Positions 1 to 10,691 are shown, counted from the stretch's first letter. The stretch: DNA of 64,000 bases from Mixta sp. Marseille-Q2659 (GCF_940807255.1 NZ_CALNWY010000021.1:1-64000); one strand, 5' to 3'. Program-made: numbers and translations. Notes: a model not told the origin generated them from the letters alone.

Positions 1-35
1 GACCAGACCAGACCAGACCAGACCAGACCAGACCA
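1..35. repeat. GACCA pentamer tandem repeat, seven copies
   Basis: The window opens inside a perfect array of GACCA units. Seven copies are visible and more may lie upstream. Read from base 1, the array encodes repeating Asp-Gln-Thr-Arg-Pro and runs to a TAA at 52-54, so it could be the 3' end of a gene that is cut off here. It could equally be a non-coding microsatellite. The array ends about 180 bases before the metA start. Confidence 0.9.
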
Positions 36-162
36 GCACCGTTCTGCTTTATAACCATCCTCTCTTCTTTTCCTGCTATTAATTTCCTTTTTGCTTTCTT
101 GTATGAAACATTTTCAATTTCTGGCTGAAACCTCGACATTTTCACTGCATCACGCTATCTTC

Positions 163-194
163 GGGCATCTGGATGTCTAAACGTATAAACGTAT
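163..194 (+). promoter_or_regulatory. Tandem MetJ operator (met boxes) of metA
   Basis: Contiguous 8-base units resembling the MetJ box AGACGTCT: a weak GGGCATCT, then GGATGTCT (171-178), AAACGTAT (179-186) and AAACGTAT (187-194). This matches my memory of the E. coli metA operator, which also sits just before the start codon. MetJ with S-adenosylmethionine would repress metA here. Confidence 0.85.
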
Positions 195-213
195 GTAGTG
201 AGGAAGAGAGGCT

Positions 214-1143
214 ATGCCAATTCGGGTGCCCGATGAATTACCAGCCGTAAACTGTTTACGCAACGAAAATGTGTTCGTTATGACCCATTCTCGCGCCAGC
301 GTTCAGGAAATCCGACCGCTTAAGGTGCTGGTATTAAACCTGATGCCAAAAAAGATCGAGACGGAAAACCAGTTTTTACGTCTGCTCTCTAACTCCCCGT
401 TACAGATAGATATTCAATTGCTGCGCATCGACAGCCGTGAATCCCGCAACACGCCAATGGAGCATCTCAATAACTTCTACTGCAACTTTGAAGATATCGA
501 GCATGATAACTATGACGGACTCATCGTTACCGGCGCGCCTTTAGGGCTGGTAGATTTTCATGATGTCGCGTACTGGCCGCAAATAGAGCGTGTTTTGCAC
601 TGGGCGAAAGAACACGTCACTTCAACGTTATTTGTCTGTTGGGCGGTACAGGCGGCACTCAATATTCTGTACGGCATACCGAAACAGACCAGAGCGACGA
701 AATTATCGGGCGTTTATGAACATCAGACGCTGCATCCTCACGCATTATTAACGCGTGGTTTTGATGACACCTTTCTTGCGCCGCACTCACGCTATGCTGA
801 TTTTCCTGCGCAGCTGATTCGGGATTACACCGATCTGGAGATCTTCGCCGAATCAGAGCAGGCCGGGCCTTATCTGTTGGGCAGTAAAGATAAACGGTTA
901 GCCTTCGTTACCGGCCATCCTGAATATGATGCGCTTACCCTGGCCGGTGAATTCCAGCGCGACAGGGAAGCGGGGCTCAATCCGGTGGTTCCCTGGAACT
1001 ATTTCCCACAGGACAATCCTGAACTGCCGCCGCGCGCCAGCTGGCGCAGCCATGGCAATTTGCTGTTTTCCAACTGGCTTAACTATTACGTTTACCAGAT
1101 CACGCCATACGACTTACGTCGTATGAATCCCACGCTTGAGTAA
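214..1143 (+). CDS. metA: Homoserine O-succinyltransferase MetA
   Basis: Cytoplasmic enzyme that succinylates homoserine from succinyl-CoA, the first committed step of methionine synthesis. The 309-residue product is co-linear with E. coli MetA. It keeps the catalytic cysteine in VCWAVQ (Cys142) and the His235/Glu237 pair in GHPEYD. ATG 214 follows a purine-rich GAGGAAGAGAGG ribosome site and gives the family's usual N-terminus [10 protein letters not shown]. Met boxes lie just upstream. metH follows after 90 bases, whereas in E. coli aceBAK-iclR lie between. Identification is by near-complete sequence agreement. Confidence 0.98.
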   Translation: MPIRVPDELPAVNCLRNENVFVMTHSRASVQEIRPLKVLVLNLMPKKIETENQFLRLLSNSPLQIDIQLLRIDSRESRNTPMEHLNNFYCNFEDIEHDNYDGLIVTGAPLGLVDFHDVAYWPQIERVLHWAKEHVTSTLFVCWAVQAALNILYGIPKQTRATKLSGVYEHQTLHPHALLTRGFDDTFLAPHSRYADFPAQLIRDYTDLEIFAESEQAGPYLLGSKDKRLAFVTGHPEYDALTLAGEFQRDREAGLNPVVPWNYFPQDNPELPPRASWRSHGNLLFSNWLNYYVYQITPYDLRRMNPTLE

Positions 1144-1233
1144 AAGATAATATTCAGTGCATGAGTCGGATAAAAACTATGCCAGACTGTGCGGCAGACA
1201 GCAGACATAATAATCAGAACAGGTGAAGCAAGA

Positions 1234-4200
1234 GTGAGTAACAGAATCGACGCGCTGCATCAGCAGCTGGCGCAGCGCATTATGGTGCTGGATGGCGGAA
1301 TGGGCACCATGATCCAGAGCTATCGACTGGAAGAGCAGGATTATCGGGGCGAGCGTTTCGCTGACTGGGCCAGCGATCTTAAAGGCAACAATGACCTGCT
1401 GGTACTGACCCAGCCAGACATTATTCGCGCTATCCATAATGCCTATCTTGAAGCTGGCGCTGACATTCTGGAAACCAACACTTTCAACGCGACCACCATT
1501 GCAATGGCGGACTACCATATGGAGTCGCTGTCGGCAGAGATTAACTACGAGGCGACAAAGCTGGCGCGCGCCTGCGCTGATGAGTGGAGTGCAAAGACGC
1601 CGCATCGCCCGCGCTACGTTGCTGGTGTGCTTGGCCCAACGAACCGCACCTGTTCCATTTCCCCTGATGTTAACGATCCCGCGTTCCGTAACGTTACCTT
1701 TAATCAGCTGGTGACGGCCTATCGTGAATCGACGCGCGCGCTGGTTGAAGGTGGCGCGGATATCATCATGATCGAAACCATCTTTGACACGTTGAACGCC
1801 AAAGCTGCTGTTTTCGCGATTCAAAGTGAATTTGAGGCGTTAGGGGTTACGCTGCCGCTGATGATTTCCGGCACCATTACCGATGCCTCTGGCCGCACGC
1901 TATCCGGCCAGACAACCGAAGCTTTTTACAACTCTTTGCGTCATGCGGAACCGCTCTCTTTTGGACTGAACTGTGCGCTGGGCCCGGATGAGTTGCGTCA
2001 GTACGTTGCGGAAATGTCGCGTCTGGCGGAATGCTACGTGACCGCCCATCCTAACGCTGGTTTACCCAACGCCTTTGGTGAATACGATCTGGACGCGCAA
2101 ATCATGGCGGAGCAGATCGGCGAATGGGCGCAGGCCGGCTTTCTGAACATTGTCGGCGGCTGCTGCGGCACCACACCCGCGCACATTGCCGCTATCGCTC
2201 AGGCTGTAGAAGGCGTAGCGCCGCGTCAATTGCCAAAGGTTCCGGTTGCCTGTCGCCTTTCTGGTCTGGAGCCATTGAACATCGGCGCGGAAACGCTGTT
2301 TGTGAATGTCGGCGAACGTACCAACGTCACCGGTTCAGCAAAGTTTAAGCGGCTCATCAAAGAAGAGAAATACAGCGAAGCGCTGGATGTCGCGCGGCAG
2401 CAGGTTGAAAGCGGCGCGCAAATCATCGACATCAATATGGATGAAGGGATGCTCGACGCCGAGGCAGCGATGGTGCGCTTCCTGAATCTGATCGCTGGCG
2501 AGCCGGACATTGCGCGCGTGCCGATTATGATCGACTCCTCGAAATGGGAGGTGATTGAAAAAGGGCTGCAGTGCATTCAGGGCAAAGGTATCGTCAACTC
2601 TATCTCGATGAAAGAGGGCGTGGATGCCTTTATTCATCACGCACGGCTGGTGCGTCGCTATGGCGCGGCAGTGGTGGTAATGGCGTTTGATGAAGTGGGC
2701 CAGGCCGATACGCGCGCCCGTAAAATTGAAATCTGTCGGCGGGCGTATCGCATTCTCACGAAAGAGGTTGGCTTTCCGCCGGAAGACATTATTTTTGACC
2801 CAAACATTTTCGCCGTGGCGACCGGCATTGAGGAACATAACAACTACGCCATGGACTTTATCGGCGCCTGCGAGGACATCAAACGCGAGCTGCCACATGC
2901 GCTTATCTCTGGCGGCGTTTCCAACGTCTCCTTCTCTTTCCGCGGCAACGATCCGGTACGTGAAGCGATCCATGCCGTCTTCCTTTATTACGCCATTCGC
3001 AACGGCATGGATATGGGCATCGTTAACGCCGGTCAGCTGGCGATTTACGACGATCTGCCCGCCGAGCTACGCGATGCGGTAGAGGATGTCATTTTAAACC
3101 GGCGCGGCGACAGCACCGAGCGTCTGCTGGAACTGGCGGAAAAATATCGAGGCAGCAAGGCGGAAGATGACAGCACCAAACCGCAGGCGGAATGGCGCAG
3201 TTGGGATGTGGCGAAACGGCTGGAGTATTCGCTGGTTAAAGGCATTACTGAATTTATTGAAGAAGATACCGAAGCGGCGCGTCTGGCAGCGGATAAACCC
3301 ATTGAAGTGATCGAAGGGCCGCTTATGGCGGGCATGAACGTCGTTGGCGATCTGTTCGGTGAAGGGAAAATGTTCCTGCCGCAGGTAGTGAAATCGGCGC
3401 GCGTAATGAAACAGGCGGTCGCCTGGCTGGAGCCTTATATTCAGGCCAGCAAAGCGGTCGGCAGCACCAACGGCAAAATCGTGCTGGCCACGGTAAAAGG
3501 CGACGTGCATGACATTGGCAAAAACATTGTTGGCGTCGTCTTGCAGTGTAATAACTACGAAATCATCGATCTTGGCGTGATGGTGCCAACGGAAAAAATC
3601 CTGAAAACCGCGCGCGATGAAAAGGCAGATATTATCGGCCTGTCGGGACTGATTACGCCGTCGCTGGATGAGATGGTCAACGTGGCAAAGGAGATGGAGC
3701 GCCAGGGCTTTACGCTGCCGCTGCTGATCGGTGGCGCTACCACCTCTAAAGCGCATACCGCCGTAAAAATCGAACAGAACTATAGCGGGCCAACGGTTTA
3801 CGTGCAGAACGCTTCACGCACCGTTGGTGTGGTCTCCGCGCTGCTGTCGCCTGTGCAACACGATGAGTTTGTCGCGCGTACGCGCAAAGAGTATGAAACG
3901 GTACGCATTCAGCACGGCCGTAAAAAGCCGCGCACGCCGCCGGTTACCCTGCAGGCCGCGCGCGAAAATGATTTCGCCTTTGACTGGGAGCAGTACACGC
4001 CGCCGGTGGCGCATCGCCTGGGCGTAAGCGAAGTCAAAGCCTCGATTGATACGTTGCGTAATTACATCGACTGGACGCCGTTCTTTATGACCTGGTCGCT
4101 GGCGGGCAAATATCCGCGCATCCTTGAAGATGAGGTGGTTGGTGAAGAAGCGCAGCGCCTGTTTGCCGACGCCAATGCGATGTTGGATCGGCTCAGCGCC

Positions 4201-4917
4201 GACGGCAGCCTGACGCCACGCGGCGTGGTCGGCATTTTCCCGGCGAATCGCGTCGGTGACGATATTGAAATCTATCGGGACGAATCGCGTTCGCAGGTGA
4301 TTGCCGTCAGCCATCATTTACGTCAGCAGACGGAGAAGGTGGGATTCGCCAACTACTGTCTGGCGGATTTTGTAGCGCCGAAGGCCAGAGGTAAAGCGGA
4401 TTATCTCGGCGCGTTCGCCGTTACTGGCGGCCTGGAGGAGGATGCGCTGGCGGAAGCCTGGGATCGTCAGCATGATGATTACAACAAAATCATGGTAAAG
4501 GCCTTGGCCGATCGGCTGGCGGAAGCTTTTGCGGAATATCTGCATGAACGGGTGCGTAAAGTTATCTGGGGCTACGCTGCGAATGAAAACCTCAGTAACG
4601 AGGAACTGATCCGGGAAAACTATCAGGGAATCCGTCCGGCGCCAGGCTATCCAGCCTGCCCGGAACATACTGAAAAAGCCACTATCTGGCAGCTGCTGGA
4701 TGTCGAGCGTCATACTGGCATGAAGCTGACTGAATCCTTCGCCATGTGGCCTGGCGCGTCGGTTTCCGGCTGGTATTTCAGCCATCCTGACAGCCGTTAT
4801 TTCGCCGTGGCGCAGCTACAGCGCGATCAAATTGAGGATTACGCCGCGCGTAAAGGGATGACGGTCAGCGAAGTTGAGCGTTGGCTGGCACCTCACCTTG
4901 GCTATGACGCCGATTGA
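1234..4917 (+). CDS. metH: Cobalamin-dependent methionine synthase MetH
   Basis: Transfers methyl from 5-methyltetrahydrofolate to homocysteine through methylcobalamin. Domain order is homocysteine-binding (zinc cysteines in GLNCALG and GGCCGTT), pterin-binding (about 350-640), cobalamin-binding with [11 protein letters not shown] carrying the cobalt-ligand histidine, then the AdoMet reactivation domain ending [11 protein letters not shown]. The open frame extends upstream to an ATG at 1189. GTG 1234 is preferred because it gives VSNRIDAL..., exactly 1,227 residues like E. coli MetH, and has AGGTG upstream. metA and metH are adjacent methionine genes with separate upstream sequence. Confidence 0.97.
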   Translation: MSNRIDALHQQLAQRIMVLDGGMGTMIQSYRLEEQDYRGERFADWASDLKGNNDLLVLTQPDIIRAIHNAYLEAGADILETNTFNATTIAMADYHMESLSAEINYEATKLARACADEWSAKTPHRPRYVAGVLGPTNRTCSISPDVNDPAFRNVTFNQLVTAYRESTRALVEGGADIIMIETIFDTLNAKAAVFAIQSEFEALGVTLPLMISGTITDASGRTLSGQTTEAFYNSLRHAEPLSFGLNCALGPDELRQYVAEMSRLAECYVTAHPNAGLPNAFGEYDLDAQIMAEQIGEWAQAGFLNIVGGCCGTTPAHIAAIAQAVEGVAPRQLPKVPVACRLSGLEPLNIGAETLFVNVGERTNVTGSAKFKRLIKEEKYSEALDVARQQVESGAQIIDINMDEGMLDAEAAMVRFLNLIAGEPDIARVPIMIDSSKWEVIEKGLQCIQGKGIVNSISMKEGVDAFIHHARLVRRYGAAVVVMAFDEVGQADTRARKIEICRRAYRILTKEVGFPPEDIIFDPNIFAVATGIEEHNNYAMDFIGACEDIKRELPHALISGGVSNVSFSFRGNDPVREAIHAVFLYYAIRNGMDMGIVNAGQLAIYDDLPAELRDAVEDVILNRRGDSTERLLELAEKYRGSKAEDDSTKPQAEWRSWDVAKRLEYSLVKGITEFIEEDTEAARLAADKPIEVIEGPLMAGMNVVGDLFGEGKMFLPQVVKSARVMKQAVAWLEPYIQASKAVGSTNGKIVLATVKGDVHDIGKNIVGVVLQCNNYEIIDLGVMVPTEKILKTARDEKADIIGLSGLITPSLDEMVNVAKEMERQGFTLPLLIGGATTSKAHTAVKIEQNYSGPTVYVQNASRTVGVVSALLSPVQHDEFVARTRKEYETVRIQHGRKKPRTPPVTLQAARENDFAFDWEQYTPPVAHRLGVSEVKASIDTLRNYIDWTPFFMTWSLAGKYPRILEDEVVGEEAQRLFADANAMLDRLSADGSLTPRGVVGIFPANRVGDDIEIYRDESRSQVIAVSHHLRQQTEKVGFANYCLADFVAPKARGKADYLGAFAVTGGLEEDALAEAWDRQHDDYNKIMVKALADRLAEAFAEYLHERVRKVIWGYAANENLSNEELIRENYQGIRPAPGYPACPEHTEKATIWQLLDVERHTGMKLTESFAMWPGASVSGWYFSHPDSRYFAVAQLQRDQIEDYAARKGMTVSEVERWLAPHLGYDAD

Positions 4918-4940
4918 TTTCTCTGGAAAAAGGGATAAAT

Positions 4941-4958
4941 GCCAGCCGCAGGGCTGGC
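4941..4958 (+). terminator. Hairpin after metH
   Basis: Perfect 7-base stem GCCAGCC/GGCTGGC with a GCAG loop, 23 bases after the metH stop. There is no following T-run, so it is a weak or factor-dependent terminator, or an mRNA 3'-end stabiliser. Confidence 0.45.
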
Positions 4959-4984
4959 AACGATCGCCCTGGTGAAGCAGCATC

Positions 4985-5048
4985 GGATTAACGGATTAAC
5001 GGACTAACAGGTAAACGGGTAAAGGGGTAAATGGACTAACGGCTAATG
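4985..5048. repeat. Eight-unit octamer tandem array between metH and yjbB
   Basis: Eight consecutive 8-base units with no phase slip: GGATTAAC, GGATTAAC, GGACTAAC, AGGTAAAC, GGGTAAAG, GGGTAAAT, GGACTAAC, GGCTAATG. The rough consensus is GGRYTAAC. It lies in a 407-base gap (4918-5324) that otherwise holds only the metH hairpin and the yjbB ribosome site. I recognise no named repeat family or regulator site. Confidence 0.85.
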
Positions 5049-5324
5049 CTGCCTGATGTGCAGCGTGCCCGAACGTCGGAAACACTTATTCTTTTTTCGC
5101 CGGAAACTTGCCGCAGATAAAGCACAGCTGTGATCAACTTTACTTCCCGCCTGGATCTATTGGTCTACATTTAATAGGTTCGTCCCCGCATTAACTCACC
5201 TGAAAAATAAGCCAAAATATGCCCCAGCGAAGTACGCCGGGGAAAAGAACCGCTTCATTTGCTGCTTTTCCCGCCGGGCTGGCAGCAAAGGTTATTGCAG
5301 CCCGGCGTGAAGGAGCAGAAATCT

Positions 5325-6950
5325 GTGTTAATCCTGTTGAATCTACTTTCCGCTGTCGCGCTGCTGGTTTGGGGAACGCATATTGTGCGTACCGGGATCA
5401 TGCGCGTGTACGGCGCCGATTTGCGGCGCGTTCTCAGCCGCAGCGTAGAAAAGAAACCGATGGCCTTTATCGCCGGGATTGGCGTGACGGCGTTGGTTCA
5501 GAGCAGCAACGCGACCACGCTGCTGGTCACCTCCTTTGTCGCACAGAACCTGGTCGGCCTGACGCCAGCGCTGGTGATTATTCTCGGTGCCGATGTCGGT
5601 ACCGCAATCATGGCTCGCGTACTGACCTTCGATCTCTCCTGGCTGTCGCCGCTGCTGATCTTTCTGGGCGTGGCCTTTTTTCTTGGGCGAAAACAAACGC
5701 GAGCAGGACAGTTAGGTCGCGCCAGCATTGGTCTTGGCTTGATTTTGCTGGCGTTACAGCTGGTGGTGGAAGCGGCGCGCCCGATTACCGAAGCATCTGG
5801 CGTTCAGGTTATTTTCTCTTCGCTGACCGGCGATATTATGCTCGATGCGCTTATTGGCGCGGTATTTGCCATTATCAGTTATTCCAGCCTGGCGGCGGTG
5901 TTGTTGACGGCAACGCTGACGGCGACCGGCGTTATCTCTTTTCAGGTTGCGCTCTGCCTGGTGATTGGTGCCAACCTCGGCAGCGGGCTACTGGCGATGC
6001 TGAACAACAGCGGATCCAACGCGGCGGGCAAACGCGTGGCCCTTGGCAGTCTGTTGTTTAAAGCAATTGGCTGTGTGCTGGTGCTGCCGTTTATTCATGT
6101 GCTGTCGCCGTGGCTGGATAAGTTACCGGTACAGGATCAAGAACTGGTGATCTTCTTCCACGTTTTCTACAACCTGATCCGCTGTCTGGTTATGGTGCCA
6201 TTTGCCGAACCGATGGCGCGGCTGTGCAAAAGGCTGATCCGCGACGATCAGGAAAACGATACGCGCCTCAAGCCAAAACACCTCGACCGCAGCGCGCTGG
6301 ATACGCCTGCGCTGGCGTTAGCTAACGCGGCGCGCGAAACGCTGCGCATGGGCGACGTGCTGGAGATGATGCTGGATAACTTTAACAAAGTGATGCACGG
6401 CGAGCCGCGTCAGGAGCGCGAGGTACGGCGGCTGGATGATGATGTGGACGTGCTGTATACCGCCATCAAGCTCTATCTGGCGCGCATGCCGAAGGAAGAT
6501 TTGCCGGAGGAGGATTCACGCCGTTGGGCGGAGATTATCGAAACGGCGCTTAATCTTGAGCAGGCGGGCGATATTATCGAACGTATGAGCGGCGACGTAG
6601 CTGACAAATCGTTGGCTGCGCGTCGCGCCTTCTCGCCGGAGGGACTGAGATCGCTGGAGCAGCTGCAGGAACAATTGCTGAATAACCTGCGGCTGGCGCT
6701 GTCGGTCTTTTTGTCACGGGATATCGCCAGCGCAAAGCGCCTGCGCCGCGCCAAACATCGCTTTCGCATTATGAATCGTCGCTTTTCCCATGAGCATGTC
6801 GAACGGCTGCATCAGAAAAACGTGCAAAGTATTGAAACCAGCTCGCTGCATTTGGGACTGCTGGGCGATATGAAAAGGCTGAACTCGCTGTTCTGCGCTG
6901 TAGCCTACAGCGTACTGGAACAGCCGGATGATGAGCGGGACAAAGAGTGA
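5325..6950 (+). CDS. yjbB: Na+/phosphate cotransporter family protein YjbB
   Basis: Inner-membrane protein of the Na/Pi cotransporter II family. The E. coli orthologue is linked to phosphate export. The N-terminal two-thirds has hydrophobic helices with the duplicated signature GVTALVQSSNATT and ISYSSLAAVLLTAT; the C-terminus is a PhoU-like helical domain (about 330-530). The open frame extends to 5259, but GTG 5325 has AGGAG at 5311-5315 and gives 541 residues, matching the 543-residue E. coli protein beginning at the same LLxLLSAVALLVWG segment. It converges on panS across a shared hairpin. Confidence 0.93.
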   Translation: MLILLNLLSAVALLVWGTHIVRTGIMRVYGADLRRVLSRSVEKKPMAFIAGIGVTALVQSSNATTLLVTSFVAQNLVGLTPALVIILGADVGTAIMARVLTFDLSWLSPLLIFLGVAFFLGRKQTRAGQLGRASIGLGLILLALQLVVEAARPITEASGVQVIFSSLTGDIMLDALIGAVFAIISYSSLAAVLLTATLTATGVISFQVALCLVIGANLGSGLLAMLNNSGSNAAGKRVALGSLLFKAIGCVLVLPFIHVLSPWLDKLPVQDQELVIFFHVFYNLIRCLVMVPFAEPMARLCKRLIRDDQENDTRLKPKHLDRSALDTPALALANAARETLRMGDVLEMMLDNFNKVMHGEPRQEREVRRLDDDVDVLYTAIKLYLARMPKEDLPEEDSRRWAEIIETALNLEQAGDIIERMSGDVADKSLAARRAFSPEGLRSLEQLQEQLLNNLRLALSVFLSRDIASAKRLRRAKHRFRIMNRRFSHEHVERLHQKNVQSIETSSLHLGLLGDMKRLNSLFCAVAYSVLEQPDDERDKE

Positions 6951-6954
6951 AAAG

Positions 6955-6992
6955 CGGCCAGCCTGCGCGGCTGGCCGTCTCTGTTATTTTTT
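6955..6992 (+). terminator. Terminator between yjbB and panS
   Basis: Nine-base stem CGGCCAGCC/GGCTGGCCG (6955-6963 with 6969-6977) just after the yjbB stop, followed by a T-rich tract (TCTCTGTTATTTTTT). The tract overlaps the end of the convergent panS gene. Confidence 0.8.
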
Positions 6993-7901
6993 ATCGACCG
7001 GTTTGCCGGACCAGTAACCCGCCAGCAGCGAGCCGGACAGGTTATGCCAGACGGAAAATAGCGCGCCGGGCAGCGCCGCGAGCGGAGAGAAGTAAAGCTT
7101 GCCCAGCGTGGCTGCCAGCCCGGAATTCTGCATGCCGACCTCCAGCGCCAGCGTGCGGCAGGTTGACTCATCAAAGCCGAACAGCTTGCCGCCCCAGTAT
7201 CCGCCCAACAGACCAATGGCGTTATGGAGAATAACCGCGGCAATCACCACCAGACCCACCGAACCGATAAAGCTCTGGCTACCGGCCACCACGGCACTGA
7301 TGATCAGCAGAATACAGATCATGGAAAATGCGGGCAGCCAGGGTTCGATGCGCTTCACCACGCGGTTCATGCTGTGATGCACAATCAGCCCCAGGCCAAT
7401 AGGGATCACTACGATTTTAATAATGCTCAGCAGCATCCCGACCACGTCTACTTCAACGTGCGTATCCACATAAAAACGCGTCAGCAGCGGCGTGGCAAAC
7501 ACGCCAACCAGCGCTGACACCGAAGAGATGGTAACCGACAGCGCCACGTCGCCCTTGGCCAGATAGATCATCACGTTGGACGCGGTACCGCTGGCTACGC
7601 TGCCGACCAGAATCATGCCGGCTGCCAGATCGGGCGGCATCTGAAACAACTTCGCCAGCAGCCAGGCGGCCAGCGGCATCACCAGATAATGCAAAAAAGT
7701 GCCGGCGATGACCGGAGCCGGACGCACCAGCACGCGTTTAAAGTCATCAATATGCAGGGTGACGCCCATGCCGAACATAATCAGCATCAGCAGCCAAGAG
7801 ACCCAGGGGCCGATGCCAGTAAACGTGCCGGGAGAGAAATAGGCCGCCACGGAGAGCAAAATAGCCCATACCGGGAACAGCCGGGTGATTTTGGCGAGCA
7901 T
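6984..7901 (-). CDS. panS: Bile acid:sodium symporter family transporter, PanS-like
   Basis: 305-residue integral membrane protein with about nine to ten hydrophobic helices, of the BASS family (GASxxxNxMxYLA-like core: [17 protein letters not shown]). Salmonella PanS, which moves coenzyme A precursors (ketopantoate/pantoate), belongs to this family and, as I recall, maps between metH and lysC as here. Assignment to PanS rests on that synteny; general BASS membership is secure, the substrate is inferred. The gene is transcribed toward yjbB. Confidence 0.8.
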   Translation of the reverse strand: MLAKITRLFPVWAILLSVAAYFSPGTFTGIGPWVSWLLMLIMFGMGVTLHIDDFKRVLVRPAPVIAGTFLHYLVMPLAAWLLAKLFQMPPDLAAGMILVGSVASGTASNVMIYLAKGDVALSVTISSVSALVGVFATPLLTRFYVDTHVEVDVVGMLLSIIKIVVIPIGLGLIVHHSMNRVVKRIEPWLPAFSMICILLIISAVVAGSQSFIGSVGLVVIAAVILHNAIGLLGGYWGGKLFGFDESTCRTLALEVGMQNSGLAATLGKLYFSPLAALPGALFSVWHNLSGSLLAGYWSGKPVDKK

Positions 7902-8049
7902 AGCCAGACTTCCTTATTAGAATGTAATGTTGGTTTGCCAATAGACAGTTCGCCTTAAGCCCGGAACCTGAGCAAAAAGCGAACGGAAAATCATAGCATT
8001 ACGGTCGTCTGGGTAAAGGGGCGACAGAACGCCGCCCGAAAAAGAGGAT

Positions 8050-8742
8050 TTATTCCTTCGTTTGCAGCAGTCCGCGGTACAGCAGACCGCCAACCACGCC
8101 GCCAGCCAGCGGGATTAACCAGAACATCCAGAGCTGATTCAGCGCCCAGTCGCCCTGGAAAAGCGCGACGCCGGTACTGCGCGCCGGATTAACCGAGGTA
8201 TTGGTCACCGGGATTGAGATGAGATGAATTAAGGTTAATGCCAGGCCGATAGCTATTGGCGCAAAGCCCGCAGGCGCACGTTTATCGGTCGCGCCCATAA
8301 TAACAATCAGGAAAATCGCGGTCAGCACCGCCTCGATCAGCATACAGGCTTCCAGTGAGTAGCCACCCGGGGAATGTTCGCCGTAACCGTTGGCGGCAAA
8401 GCCGCTCGCGACCGCATCGAAACCAGGCTTACCGCTGGCGACCAGATAGAGGACGCAGCTTGCCGCAATCGCGCCCAGCACCTGAGCGGCAATATAAGGA
8501 ATAACCTGCGCCAGGCTGAAACGGCCGCCCGCCCACAGACCCAGCGTGACCGCCGGATTAAAATGACCGCCTGAAATATGGCCTACCGCGTAAGCCATCG
8601 TCAGCACGGTTAAACCAAACGCCAGCGCCACGCCGGTAAAACCGATCCCTAATTCCGGCCAGCCTGCCGCCAGCACCGCACTTCCGCATCCCCCTAATAC
8701 CAAAACAAATGTTCCCAAAAATTCCGCCATTAATTTACGCAT
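8050..8742 (-). CDS. aqpZ: Aquaporin Z
   Basis: Water channel of the inner membrane, 230 residues and six helices. Both NPA boxes are present (residues 62-64, HFNPAVT, and 185-187, VNPARS). The selectivity-filter residues of E. coli AqpZ are conserved as Phe42, His173, Thr182 and Arg188, indicating a water-specific pore rather than a glycerol facilitator. In E. coli aqpZ lies elsewhere, so its place between panS and lysC is lineage-specific. Confidence 0.96.
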   Translation of the reverse strand: MRKLMAEFLGTFVLVLGGCGSAVLAAGWPELGIGFTGVALAFGLTVLTMAYAVGHISGGHFNPAVTLGLWAGGRFSLAQVIPYIAAQVLGAIAASCVLYLVASGKPGFDAVASGFAANGYGEHSPGGYSLEACMLIEAVLTAIFLIVIMGATDKRAPAGFAPIAIGLALTLIHLISIPVTNTSVNPARSTGVALFQGDWALNQLWMFWLIPLAGGVVGGLLYRGLLQTKE

Positions 8743-8919
8743 GTAAAAACCTCACTCTTATTATGTTTAAGCGAGGCGCATTATCTTTTTCTGCAATAAG
8801 TCTGCAATCGCTAAAACGCGTTAACAGCACCTGCATCAATATATGGCTAATATTCGAGACAGGTCCTGTAAGAAACGTCGCAAGCAAAGCGGGGCGGGAG
8901 AAGCAATACGTGCAGGTGA

Positions 8920-8950
8920 ACAACAAAATGCCGGGCTTTTGGCCCGGCAT
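8920..8950 (-). terminator. Terminator of lysC
   Basis: Nine-base stem ATGCCGGGC/GCCCGGCAT (8928-8936 with 8942-8950) beyond the lysC stop. Read on the minus strand it is followed by TTTGTTGTTC. Confidence 0.75.
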
Positions 8951-8998
8951 TAATTCACTATTTTAAGCGATTATAGCGCCGCGTGTGCGCAACCTGAG

Positions 8999-10357
8999 TC
9001 AGCATTTGAACAGATTATGGTGCAGCGTACGCACCACCTGTTCGGCATCGTTGCCGGGCACTAAAAAGCAGAGATTGTAGCTGCTGGCGCCGTAACAGAT
9101 CATGCGCAGATTGAAAGGTTCCAGCACGCCGAATACCTCTTTTCCCACGCCGCACGCCTGCGACAGCTTATTGCCAATGAGCGCGATCAGCGCCAGGTTC
9201 TCTTCCACTTCAACCCGACAGAGCGAGGAAAGTTCGGTCAGTAGCGCCTGCGTCAACAGGCTGTCGCCGGTGGAGGTTGAGCCGGTAGTATCCAGCGTCA
9301 GCGCCACGCTGACTTCAGACGTGGTAATCAGATCGACCGAAATATGATGGCGCGCCAGAATGGCAAACACCTCGGCCAGAAAGCCACGCGCATGCAGCAT
9401 ATTCAGGCTGTGTAAGGTCAGCAGCGTCTGTTTGCGGCGTAGCGCCAGCGCCCTGAACAGCGGAGGATTTTCCGTTTCATTACAGACCAGCGTTCCACCT
9501 GCTGCCGGATCCTTGCTGGAGCCGACAAACACCGGAATATCATTACGTACCGCAGGCAGCAGCGTGGCCGGATGCAACACTTTCGCGCCAAAGGTCGCCA
9601 TCTCCGCTGCTTCTTCAAAAGTAATTTTATCGATGCGCTGCGCCGCCGGAACGATACGCGGATCGGTGGTGTAAATACCCGGCACGTCGGTCCAGATATC
9701 AATACGCTGGGCCTGCAACGCCTCGCCCAACAGCGCGGCGGTATAATCGCTGCCGCCGCGACCCAGCGTCGTAGTGCGGCCGTTGGCTTCGCTGCCGATA
9801 AAGCCCTGGGTGATGATCAGCGCCTTTTCCAGCCGGGGACGCAGTTGCTGTTGGCTCAGTTCGGCCAGCGCGCTCACGTCCGGTTCGGCGCGGCCAAAAC
9901 GATCGTTGGTGCGCATAATTTTGCGCACGTCGAACCATTCGGCCGCGACATGACGTTCACGCAGAATTTCGACAAACAGCAGGGAGGACATCAGCTCGCC
10001 ATGGCTAACCAGCTCATCGGTCAACGCCGCTGAAGGGTTAAGCGCCGCCGTTTCCGCCAGCATGGCAATATTTTCCAGCATGCGGTCGATCTCTTCGCGG
10101 ATCACTTCCGGCTGCTGCAGGCGATCGACAATGGCGTACTGAATAGTACGAATGTCATTGAGCAGGGCATCGCGCTGCGGCGGCTGGTGGCCTTCGGCCA
10201 GCGCCACCAGCAAATTAGTGATGCCAGCGGAGGCGGACAGCACCACCAGACGCACATTAGCATTGGACAGCACCACATCGGCGCTACGGTTCATCGCGGT
10301 AAAGTCGGCGACGCTGGTGCCGCCGAATTTGGCGACTATCACTTCAGATTGCAACAT
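8999..10357 (-). CDS. lysC: Lysine-sensitive aspartokinase III
   Basis: Phosphorylates L-aspartate, the first step of the lysine/threonine/methionine/diaminopimelate branch. The kinase domain starts with KFGGTSVADF; LGRGGSDYTAA and TDVPGIYTTDPR follow, and the C-terminal 150 residues form the paired ACT domains that bind lysine. Length 452 (E. coli 449). ATG 10357 adds about three residues before the conserved SEVIVAKFGG. Expression is controlled by a lysine riboswitch in the leader and a promoter at the end of the upstream antiporter gene. Confidence 0.97.
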   Translation of the reverse strand: MLQSEVIVAKFGGTSVADFTAMNRSADVVLSNANVRLVVLSASAGITNLLVALAEGHQPPQRDALLNDIRTIQYAIVDRLQQPEVIREEIDRMLENIAMLAETAALNPSAALTDELVSHGELMSSLLFVEILRERHVAAEWFDVRKIMRTNDRFGRAEPDVSALAELSQQQLRPRLEKALIITQGFIGSEANGRTTTLGRGGSDYTAALLGEALQAQRIDIWTDVPGIYTTDPRIVPAAQRIDKITFEEAAEMATFGAKVLHPATLLPAVRNDIPVFVGSSKDPAAGGTLVCNETENPPLFRALALRRKQTLLTLHSLNMLHARGFLAEVFAILARHHISVDLITTSEVSVALTLDTTGSTSTGDSLLTQALLTELSSLCRVEVEENLALIALIGNKLSQACGVGKEVFGVLEPFNLRMICYGASSYNLCFLVPGNDAEQVVRTLHHNLFKC

Positions 10358-10439
10358 AGATACCCCGTGTCAGGTTAAATTCCATCAGCCTTGGCACAAG
10401 GGAAGAGCAGAAACGGGGCAGACGTAGAGAGGACAACTA

Positions 10440-10640
10440 CGATCACCCAGAAGCGCCCCACCTTGCGGCGCGTCCGACTGTCGCACGCGCCTGGTGACAA
10501 CCCAGGGGATTCAGCCCCTGTAGTCGACATTTTTTCTGCCGTGGAAAAAACGCCTCGGCGTCGCTCCCCCTGATGTGTCTTCACCGGATACGGCTCCTCT
10601 GACACACTACCTGGGCGACGCGCCTCTTCTGGCCTGCGCA
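10440..10640 (-). ncRNA. Lysine riboswitch (L box) in lysC leader
   Basis: On the minus strand the leader closely follows the E. coli lysC leader as I remember it. It contains GCCAGAAGAGGCGCG (complement of 10619-10633), a GGAGCC...GGGGG section, GGGGCTGAATCCCCTGGG (complement of 10501-10518), GTTGTCACC and a closing GCGCTTCTGGGTGA. These are the conserved core and helices of the lysine aptamer. It would shut off lysC expression at high lysine. Boundaries are approximate. Confidence 0.93.
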
Positions 10641-10662
10641 CTGCTGCGCAAGTAACCGCTTA

Positions 10663-10691
10663 CAAATATCGGGTTCTCGCGCCGCTGTCAA
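10663..10691 (-). promoter_or_regulatory. Predicted sigma-70 promoter of lysC
   Basis: Minus strand shows a perfect -35 TTGACA (complement of 10686-10691), a 17-base spacer and TATTTG as -10 (complement of 10663-10668). This puts the start just before the riboswitch. The -35 overlaps the stop codon region of the upstream antiporter gene. Confidence 0.65.

Noticed and set aside
1177..1824. Long open frame opposite metH (215 codons), with several similar ones over metH, yjbH, ubiCA, dnaB and actP
   Set aside because: They mirror highly conserved genes on the other strand, show Arg/His-rich shadow composition, and have no ribosome sites.
4985..5048. CRISPR array
   Set aside because: Units are 8 bases with no spacers; no other direct-repeat/spacer pattern exists in the window and no cas genes are present.
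5219..6061. 280-codon forward frame overlapping yjbB
   Set aside because: It is the wrong frame of yjbB, whose protein matches the known family; the alternative protein is Arg-rich and unrecognisable.
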